From positions 1 through 15,186 of the forward strand of contig RCAB01000861.1 of NCBI GenBank assembly GCA_003640385.1: a stretch of 15,186 nt of DNA, written 5' to 3'. The DNA comes from Setaria digitata. Lineage: Eukaryota > Nematoda > Chromadorea > Rhabditida > Setariidae. The translations under genes were made by a program, and so were the position numbers. Below the pieces are notes generated by a model. It searched no databases and had not been told where the DNA came from. It was given only the letters and a program-made list of their open reading frames with translations. This document shows, piece after piece, positions 9,101 to 15,186 of this stretch. Positions within the stretch are counted from its first letter, which is position 1. The number at the start of each line of letters is the position of its first letter.

Positions 9101-10071
9101 GTTTTAAATGAACAACTGAAATTTCACTTCTAATATTAAACTATGATAATTTGAAGTGATAATAAGGATAATCACAATAATAATGATTTCTAAAGACTTG
9201 CTAGCGAAGAAGTACATTGTAATTAATTATCTGATTTTACTTTTTTCGTAACACTTTAAATTATTAAAGAAATTAAACGATGTGATTTCATTTTAAATTT
9301 CACGAAATTATTGAAACACAGTAATTTAAATTTTTTTCATAGAAATATTGGAAGATAATAATGATGATAATAATAATAATTAAAAATATATAATAACAAG
9401 AAATCTGTCATTAATTATTAAACAATTCGTCTTTCTCTTCTTTTCCTTTTTTTTTTTTTTTTTTTTTTGTTGCAATTTTACAACTTGGAAAAAAAAAGAA
9501 CAATTTGGTGAATTTACATTCTATAACGGAATAAATTCATTGTTAAAGTGAAAAATGATTTATAATAATGATGGATCAAAATGATAATGGTGATAATAAA
9601 TTCACAGATATGATAAGGAGAAATTGTATAGCAATTAATCATTTATTCATTTGATATCTTTCGGTATCATATCACATAAATAATTTTATGCAAACATCTG
9701 CTTGTACCGCTGATGGACGTATTTTATTAGCCCGTTGTTATTTACTTTTCCGCTTTTAAGATGTAGCAATTGATGATGGTAAGTGAAATTTTTAAAAGTT
9801 TGATTTAATTTCATGTTTAAATTAGTTTTCGAGAGAAAAATCAAAATATAATTTTGCTTTGTATTTGTTTGTTTGTTTTTTTTTCCGAATTAAAACTAAT
9901 AATTTTATGAATTTAAGTAAAAAAAGAAAGAAAACGAAATATTTTTCTTCTTCTCTTTTTTTTTTTCAATTAGAAACAAAATAAATAAAAAGCAATTTGG
10001 AAAAAAAAAATGAAATGAGCATTATTTTGACTTAAATAATACATTCAAATGAATGAAATTTCACTTTCCTT

Positions 10072-10119
<48 letters not shown>

Positions 10120-11003
10120 TGAAATTTTATAAAACAACACGATGAAGAAATAAAAAGAAACAATTCGTTATATTAAAGAAGAAATATTCCAAAATTTTGT
10201 TAATTTGGATCATTTGATTTATACATACAGAAAATCTTTCACAGCAAAAGTAAATAAAAACTTTAGAAAACAAAAATATTGTAAACATAGAGAATCTGTT
10301 TTTTTTTTTTTTTTTTTTCAAATGACTGAAGTAAATTGAAATGATTTCATAATTTTTTCGTCATTTCACAAAATTTTATCACTAACATTTGACTATTAAT
10401 CATTTATTAACTAATTATGATAAACCTACTTTCACTTGACTTTCACTCATACTCAATTCTTGAGCTAATTGAGCTCGATCTGAGCCAGCTAAATATTTCG
10501 TCTGTTCAAATTTCTTCTCCAACATGAATATCTGGAAAAAAAAAATTCCAGCAAGTTATTTTTGATATAGAAAGAAACAAGCACTTTGACAAAATAAATG
10601 ATGAACGATCTTAACAGTTTGATAAGAAAAATTATCAGGAATATCTACGAAAAAGAAGAAAAGGAAATTTTGCTCTTTAAAATATTTTGAATTTTTGAAC
10701 GATTTCAAAAAGTTTCTTTCTTTTCGTCTTTTTCAAAAATTCAGAAATTCGGAAAATAAATTTTTTTGAATTTAAATAATTTAAATTTAAAAAAAAGACA
10801 AAAAGCAAACGATAGGAAAAGAAAATGCCTAACTTGATGGCCAGTAAATGTTGGCCTCGATTGTTTCTTGTTTAATGATAACGAATTTGGTGATAAGCAA
10901 ATTGAATTTGAAATGGAAGTTGCTGGTAAGCGTACAACATCGGCTGCTGTAGAGGATGATGTTGGCGGAAGTTGAAAAAGGCCAAATGGTCCTGGCCTAG
11001 TAA
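5706..11003 (-). CDS. cog-1: NK6-class homeodomain transcription factor (COG-1/Nkx6 type), 3' part, three exons
   Basis: Joined exons, in order on the minus strand, are 11003-10834, 10531-10430 and 5849-5706: 137 codons plus a stop at 5706-5708. The first two bases of the first exon complete a codon begun in an upstream exon. The product is the C-terminal part of a nuclear sequence-specific DNA-binding protein. All 60 homeodomain residues are present, including the invariant W48, F49, N51 and R53. The stretch FEQTKYLAG in helices 1-2 and the helix-3 stretch [13 protein letters not shown] are hallmarks of the NK6 family, and KKEAADNA just after matches my recollection of nematode COG-1 rather than vertebrate Nkx6. 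In C. elegans, cog-1 acts in vulval/gonad connection and in left/right ASE taste-neuron fate. NK1, NK2, Msx, Hlx and Dbx were considered and fit worse. The N-terminal half, where Nkx6 proteins carry an Engrailed-like repressor motif, is missing from what I can see. The symbol is an orthology call by family signature. Confidence 0.93.
6142..6169. repeat. (CT)14 microsatellite
   Basis: An uninterrupted CT dinucleotide run lies in the large cog-1 intron, about 300 bp upstream (minus strand) of the exon C acceptor. On the transcript strand it is a GA run. Confidence 0.95.
7213..7384. repeat. 85-bp tandem duplicate around an N (assembly artefact)
   Basis: Copies at 7213-7297 and 7300-7384 flank the N at 7298. 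They are nearly identical and differ within the short segment after GATAT (ACTTTTTTTAAATG against GCTTTTTTTTAATG). This looks like two unmerged contig ends or haplotypes. A minus-strand open frame at 7183-7431 crosses the N and exists only because of the duplication. Confidence 0.85.
8012..8083. repeat. (CATT)n / (ATTC)n microsatellite
   Basis: A tetranucleotide repeat with interruptions lies in the large cog-1 intron. The cleanest part is about 8041-8069, with degenerate CAAT-containing units before it and a broken unit after it. Confidence 0.9.
9655..9780. promoter_or_regulatory. Complex island inside the large cog-1 intron, candidate conserved element
   Basis: This roughly 125 bp patch is free of homopolymers and visibly richer in G/C than its flanks. 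Both strands carry open frames. The plus frame from 9655 to TAA at 9757-9759 includes [20 protein letters not shown]. The minus frame includes [14 protein letters not shown] and stops near 9688. Because both strands look equally coding, the simpler reading is conserved non-coding DNA such as an enhancer. It contains TTTATGCAAAC, which resembles a POU octamer half. A donor-like GGTAAGTG at 9779-9786 could instead mark a plus-strand exon. Confidence 0.2.
10056..10127. repeat. T44 tract bounded by a 10-bp inverted repeat
   Basis: T runs unbroken from 10074 to 10117 (44 nt), preceded by TTCCTTCC. The left flank, AAATTTCACT (10056-10065), and the right flank, AGTGAAATTT (10118-10127), are perfect reverse complements. 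On the gene's strand this is a long A tract within a stem. It is the longest homopolymer in the window, and the true length is uncertain in any assembly. Confidence 0.7.
10430..10531 (-). CDS. cog-1: cog-1 exon B: homeodomain residues 13-46
   Basis: This 102 nt exon is exactly 34 codons and is phase 0 at both ends. On the minus strand it is preceded by a polypyrimidine acceptor ending TTTCCAG and followed by the donor GTAGGT. It encodes the end of the N-terminal arm, helix 1, helix 2 and the turn. It starts [16 protein letters not shown] and ends LSMSESQVK, with L16 and F20 in the hydrophobic core. FEQTKYLAG is the strongest NK6 family signature in the window. Splicing to exon C restores QVK-VWFQN with no residue lost, which confirms both splice sites. 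Confidence 0.95.
10532..10833 (-). other. cog-1: cog-1 intron between exons A and B (302 bp)
   Basis: This is a phase 0 intron falling between homeodomain residues 12 and 13. On the minus strand it runs from GTTAGG to TTTTTTTTTTCCAG. The content is AT-rich filler. Near its acceptor end (10549-10569) is a 21-bp stretch that recurs exactly at 11196-11216 in the next intron upstream. Confidence 0.85.
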
Positions 11004-11216
11004 CTGAAACAATAGAAAATTTTAAATATTTTAATTAAAAAAATTTAAATAATGAAAGAAGAACTGAGAATGGAAAAAGCAAAAAAAAAAATGAAAATTT
11101 TATTAAGTTTCTTACAAAAAGAATGCACAAATTTTTTTGAAAAAAGAAAACATTTTCTGATAAATTTTTCTTGACGTATTCCAATGATACAATTTCAGCA
11201 AGTTATTTTTGATATA
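10549..11216. repeat. Exact 21-bp dispersed repeat in two adjacent introns
   Basis: The same 21-bp stretch, beginning CAGCAAGTTATTTTT and ending GATATA, occurs at 10549-10569 and 11196-11216 in the same orientation, one copy on each side of exon A. The intervening DNA is not part of the repeat. Confidence 0.7.
10834..11003 (-). CDS. cog-1: cog-1 exon A: linker and homeodomain residues 1-12
   Basis: The minus strand reads a canonical nematode acceptor (GTTTCAG) just above 11003 and a donor GTTAGG just below 10834. The exon is 170 nt: two bases finishing a split codon (upstream intron phase 1), then 56 codons. The first 44 or so codons form a Ser/Thr/Pro/Leu-rich linker (starting [17 protein letters not shown]). 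The exon ends with [14 protein letters not shown], the NK6 homeodomain N-terminal arm with R5 and F8, cut after residue Q12 in phase 0. A second frame (minus, beginning at 11003) is also open for 43 codons but does not join the homeodomain. Confidence 0.9.
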
Positions 11217-11964
11217 TTCCAATTCAGTAATTTATTTTTCGATTATTTTAACTGAATTAAATTATTCGTTTTTTTTTCAATCAAAATTTTTGTCCTTCAT
11301 CCACTATCACAAATATTGTTATACCTTTAAAAAAAAAAGAAAAAAAAATTTGTTGATTATTGTAAACAGAAATTGATTTCCATCATATTTATTTATCTCC
11401 CATTAAATATAATGACGAATGATTTCTTTTCTGCAAGTCAAAAAGTTCAATATTTTTTTTTAATTATTAATTAATCAAAAACACAACATTAATTAATCTG
11501 TTTACATGCATCAATGAATATCATTTGTTTTTTTTTTCCAGGATAAAAAAAATTCTGCACTGAGATTAATTAATGTATTTACATGTAGTAGAGTAATCTC
11601 TTAATTGTTTTTTTTTTTTTTTAAGCGCCGAAAAGTTCCATACTTTTTTTTTCTTCGATTAATTTAATTAAAATTACAAAAACATATAATCATTTCCAAT
11701 AAATGCTTAAATATTATAAAAGTTTTTCTTGTTATTTTCCCTTCAAATTGTTATTTCTCTAGCGTTTCGGCAAAGTTCGTAAATTTCTCAGCTAATTAAG
11801 TTAATGATTTATTATCATATTAACAGCAACATATGTTTCCCTCACTGTTATAGATAGATGAAGATATGAATGGATCACTCTAATTAAACAATTAATTGTG
11901 CCTAAATGAAATATGAGAATAGGAGAGATGGAATGCGCAATGTTGCCGAATAATTTTCACTTAC

Positions 11965-12096
11965 CCCTTCCCCTTCATCTTCTAATCTCGTTTTTATATC
12001 ATCAGTATCATCAATATGCTGATTAGTGATAACATAAAAGAGACAACCCGCATATGTGGGGTTATCGGAAGAGGAAGAAGAAAATGGTGGAAAAAA
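11965..12096 (-). other. Candidate minus-strand exon ending at a consensus donor
   Basis: On the minus strand a strong donor, GGG|GTAAGTGA, follows position 11965. The frame leading to it is open and reads SDNPTYAGCLFYVITNQ, then HIDDTDDIKTRLEDEGEG. Upstream it runs into a poly-T tract with no clear acceptor. Its phase (0) does not match cog-1 exon A at the TTTCAG acceptor (phase 1 needed), so a direct join is not supported. It might belong to another isoform with an intermediate exon, or be chance. Confidence 0.18.
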
Positions 12097-12218
12097 AGAA
12101 AAAAAAAAAAAAAACTTAAGGAGAAGACTGATGAAAGGATTTCAAATAAAGAGGAAGATAACATTCCAAAATCTAATAAAAATTATTTGCTTCCTTGCTA
12201 TCATCATACGCCATACTG

Positions 12219-12417
12219 ATGCTATAAACAAATAACAAAAAGCTTTATTTGTTTGTTTATTGTTATTATTTACTCATCAATATGGGATCAGAATATTCCG
12301 CAAATGATAAAATTTATACATCAATGCTATTATTATTATCACATTTGGATTGAATGTTATGAACAATAACAATAAGCTTTGTTTGTTTGTTTACTGTTGT
12401 TATTTGCTATCAATTTT
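12219..12417. repeat. Diverged direct duplication, period about 135 bp
   Basis: Copy 1 starts at 12219 and copy 2 at 12354. Both read ATG.TAT.AAC, then AATAACAA, AAGCTTT, TTTGTTTGTTTA, TGTT and TATT, then ATCAAT, with scattered substitutions and a 1-base gap. Each core is also an imperfect palindrome centred on AAGCTT (AATAACAA against TTGTTATT). No N lies between the copies and they have diverged, so unlike the N-flanking repeats this is a real, older duplication. Confidence 0.6.
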
Positions 12418-13194
12418 AGATGTGAATGTTTAATGAAATTTATGCATACATAAAAGATTCAAATATAAATTTCTCAGTTTGTTTAATTAATTTAATATTA
12501 GATATTAAAGGAAGAATATTTTGCCAGTTTAAAATGACGAATAAATTAAAAAAAAAAAAAAAAAACCTCTAAATATTTGATTATTTGTTTTTGTTAATTA
12601 ATCCAAGTTTTAAACGAAAAGGAAAATAATGCATGTTAGTTTCAATCTTTATTTAAGGATATTTCAGATTAATAGAAATCATTAATAAATAGCAGCAATA
12701 TACAGTGCTACTTAAACAATCAATTAAAACATTTCAACATTTCCTTGAAGAAGCGAAAATAAAAATAAATCCTCTTTTTTTTTTTTTTTTTTTTTTTAAT
12801 TTAAAAAAGTTTTTTAGAGGAAAGATTTTTTGCCAGTGCATTTCTGTCCAGTCCTACTACGGAAGTAATAAATATATAAGCAAAATTTATTTGGATAAAC
12901 AAGATTAGCCAATTGATTTGATAACAATTAGAAGTTAAAATAAAAAAAAAAATAATGTAAAAAAAACTGGAAATTTTCTAATTTAAATATAAATAGAAAT
13001 GTGAATACAAATATAAATCATATATATGTGTAATTAATGTTTTTTTTTTTTTTTTTTTTAAAGGAGATAAACACAGGAAAATAAATGTTAATATGTTTAA
13101 TTTTTGAGGAAAAGCTGAAGATGACATAACTGTTAAATGAATGAAATGATTGCATATGTGGTATGAAATGAATTGTAATTAAAATCAAAACTGA

Positions 13195-13272
13195 TTAATT
13201 TTGCTCGCAAATTTTCCTCTGAAGCCATTTATGTTCTTGACACTCATTCTTGGCCTGTTTGATTGAAGCCAT
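13195..13272 (-). other. Short unrecognised minus-strand open frame
   Basis: From an ATG at 13270-13272 the frame gives 25 residues beginning MASIKQAKNECQEHKWL, with a stop at 13195-13197. It is open further upstream, to about 13308. It stands out because it is homopolymer-free and G/C-richer than its flanks. There is no good donor near its end, so it is not an obvious cog-1 exon. It may be a conserved non-coding patch or a relic. Confidence 0.15.
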
Positions 13273-14995
13273 TAACAAAATAACCCATCGTATTACAATT
13301 TCAAATTTTTATTTAAAAAAAAAAAAAGAAAAGAAAAAAAAAGCAAACTATAAAAATTTTCCGAAATAAACAATTTTACTATGACTAATTTAAATCATAA
13401 AAAAATTGCTTTTTTTTTTGAAAAAATTATTGGTAAAATTTAACTAATTTTAACTCTTCCTTTTTTCCCACAATTAAGAAATGATTTGACATATGTTTTA
13501 AAAGATTTCACCTCCAATATTATCAAAAGAAATTTGAAGTTTTCTTTTTTTTTCCAAACTTTTCTTGAGAAAAAAATATTCTTACCATTTTCAATTTTTT
13601 GTTAATATAATCCTGTTTTTTCTTTCATAGAACAAAAATTAAAGATTAATATAAGCATTTATGAGATTACATTTATGTTTTCGTGCATAATTTTTGTATT
13701 TTAATGTTTTTTTTTAAATTCAAATTTAATTTTTGTCACCATTCTTTTTTTGGTAATTTTTTTTTTTTTTTTTTTATAGAATTCTTTAATCTTCTAAATG
13801 ATTAAATTTCAATTTTTCGCTTTCTATCCTATTCAATTTATTTCACTTTTGAAATTTAATCAATTTGAACTTGCTTTGCATAATTCATTATCACTTTTAT
13901 AATTATGAAAAAGGAAAAAAAAGAAAGAATAAACACAAAAAGTAATATTCATATCTTTTGCAAACTGTTTCTAATCTGCTTGTTTGTCACTAAAATACAT
14001 CAAAACTTAATTTGTGCAGCAAATTAATTTCCATTCATTATTTAATTTTAGTTTTTGCCATTAAAGAAAAAAGAGAGAGAGAAAAAATTATACTTATAAA
14101 AATGTAAATGTCAACGAGTTTGTTCGTTTATTGTCGCTAATTTTCATAGAAATCATCATTTCGATTAGATATTTAAAAAAGTAAAATGAAAAAAAAAAAA
14201 AAAAAAAAAAGTGAGATGGAAAGGATACAATTTAACATTGGGGTCGGATTTTATCAAAGAGAAATAAAAAACCTCCTGCTGTTAAAGCATTCTTTATCCA
14301 CAGTTACCTTTTCCCTTCTTTACTAATTATTCTAATTGTGGTCATTAATTTGACATCATATCAAATATACCTTACAAATAAACCAACTCATTTGTTTCGA
14401 AAAAAAAAAAAAAGAAATAAAGAAGAATCAAAAGTCATTTATTCATATTTGCTTGCCTATTTGTGAAACTGATAGTGTAAAATGCATTCTTATCATTAAT
14501 CTAAAATAGCTATCAGTGATCAATATGATATAAAATCACTGAATTAGTTTTTTGATATTAAACAACCTCCTTTATCATAACAATAATTATTTTATAGCAC
14601 TATTACTGAATTATACTCTCTCGACAATAAATTATAACATGATAAATTAATCTCAAATGCTACTAGCTTTGTTTCTTTTTTATCAGTATTTTATCTTATC
14701 AATAACTATTTTATAGCAGTATCAATTTTATATTATCAAAAAAAAAATAAAAAATAAAATCCCTCTTTTCTCTTTAATAACAATCTATTCGTCCTTTTCT
14801 TTTCTTCAAATATTTCATAATTGATGTTTTTTTTTTCTCTTAAAATTAAAAAAAAAAAAAACAATTACTTAAATATTTTTTAAAATATTTTTCCCCTGAT
14901 AAATGATGGAAGCGTATTTTTACTTTTTTGCATATTCCATTAAAAAAAAAAAGAAAAAAAAAAAGAAAGAAAGAAAAGGAAAAAGAAGAGAAGAA

Positions 14996-15090
14996 AGAAG
15001 AAAAGATATGCCAATATAAATTAAACTGCGAAAATTATTTTTNAGAAGAAAAGATATGCCAATATAAATTAAACTGCGAAAATTATTTTT
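14996..15090. repeat. 47-bp identical duplicate around an N (assembly artefact)
   Basis: Positions 14996-15042 and 15044-15090 are identical and are separated by a single N at 15043. As at the other two N positions, this is the mark of overlapping contig ends joined without merging. Confidence 0.85.
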
Positions 15091-15186
15091 AGTTTTGAAA
15101 GGTTTAATTAGAGAAAAATTTTGCTATGCATATACATTAAGGATGTAATATTTATAATTGCTTAGAAAACTTCCCCTTTTTTTTTT

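Larger units (their letters stand above)
5850..10429 (-). other. cog-1: cog-1 intron between exons B and C (4580 bp)
   Basis: This is a phase 0 intron at homeodomain position 46/47, a position used by many homeobox genes. It runs on the minus strand from GTAGGT to TTTTTCACAG. It is long for a nematode intron. It contains an assembly duplication (7213-7384), a (CT)n and a (CATT)n microsatellite, homopolymer-dense stretches (about 7600-7900, 8880-9060, 9430-10120) and two more complex islands (about 6240-7180 and 9655-9780) that may be regulatory. Open frames inside it at 8092-8295 and 10127-10321 (both minus) look like AT-rich chance frames. Confidence 0.85.
11004..15186. other. Upstream intron/5' region of cog-1, no confident exon
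   Basis: About 4.2 kb without a recognisable gene. The upstream exon of cog-1 must end in phase 1. I found no minus-strand exon here with that phase and an NK6-like N-terminus, so it is probably beyond 15186 or too divergent to see. The region holds many A/T homopolymers (for example 13040-13059 and about 14189-14210), a diverged duplication (12219-12417), an N-flanking duplicate (14996-15090) and weak exon candidates. Plus-strand open frames at 12016-12219 (Lys-rich through a poly-A) and 12705-12908 (poly-Phe through a poly-T) look like chance. Confidence 0.5.

Noticed and set aside
10127..10321. 64-codon minus-strand frame beginning with a Lys run
   Set aside because: Poly-A translation followed by Phe/Ile-rich sequence inside the large intron.
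12016..12219. 67-codon plus-strand frame with a Lys/Arg-rich middle
   Set aside because: Basic run is a translated poly-A tract, and no family is recognised.
12705..12908. 67-codon plus-strand frame with poly-Phe
   Set aside because: Driven by a poly-T run, with no other support.

Overview
The window is eukaryotic, very AT-rich (by eye well under 30% GC) and mostly non-coding. It is crowded with long A/T homopolymers and short microsatellites. The only gene I can name with confidence is the 3' part of an NK6-class homeobox gene on the minus strand. It is the nematode COG-1 / vertebrate Nkx6 type, shown by three exons that splice in phase into one homeodomain. The TTTCAG-type intron ends, the COG-1-like C-terminal extension of the homeodomain and the base composition suggest a parasitic nematode of the spirurid/filarial kind. 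The genus is inference and cannot be settled from this window.

Layout, in minus-strand gene order. Positions 15186 to 11004 are upstream intron or 5' sequence in which no convincing N-terminal cog-1 exon was found; weak exon candidates lie at 14308-14345, 13195-13272 and 11965-12096. Exon A (10834-11003) carries a Ser/Thr/Pro-rich linker and homeodomain residues 1-12. A 302 bp intron follows. Exon B (10430-10531) carries residues 13-46. Then comes a 4580 bp intron (5850-10429). It holds a homopolymer-poor island at about 6240-7180 with many GATA motifs, a (CT)n and a (CATT)n microsatellite, a 44-nt T tract flanked by a 10-bp inverted repeat, and a more complex island at 9655-9780. Exon C (5706-5849) carries the recognition helix, a short tail and the stop codon.

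Below 5706 lies the 3' flank of cog-1. Between 4132 and 4841 it holds five copies of TTTTGTAT, which read ATACAAAA on the cog-1 strand. This is the 8-mer seed complement of the C. elegans miRNA lsy-6, whose classic target is the cog-1 3'UTR. Only one other copy of this 8-mer was found in the window. From 1 to about 4300 there are several short plus-strand open stretches that look better than background (1370-1467 plus 1546-1570, 705-893, 2474-2707, 4165-4296). They could be exons or relics of a convergent neighbour, but none is recognised.

The sequence is a draft assembly. Each of three single N characters (1976, 7298, 15043) sits between two near-identical copies of 47 to about 128 bp. This is the pattern of unmerged contig ends, and one copy also contains a fold-back inverted repeat. 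These duplications should be treated as artefacts, and any reading frame crossing them is void. No CRISPR array, rRNA, tRNA or intact transposable element was seen.
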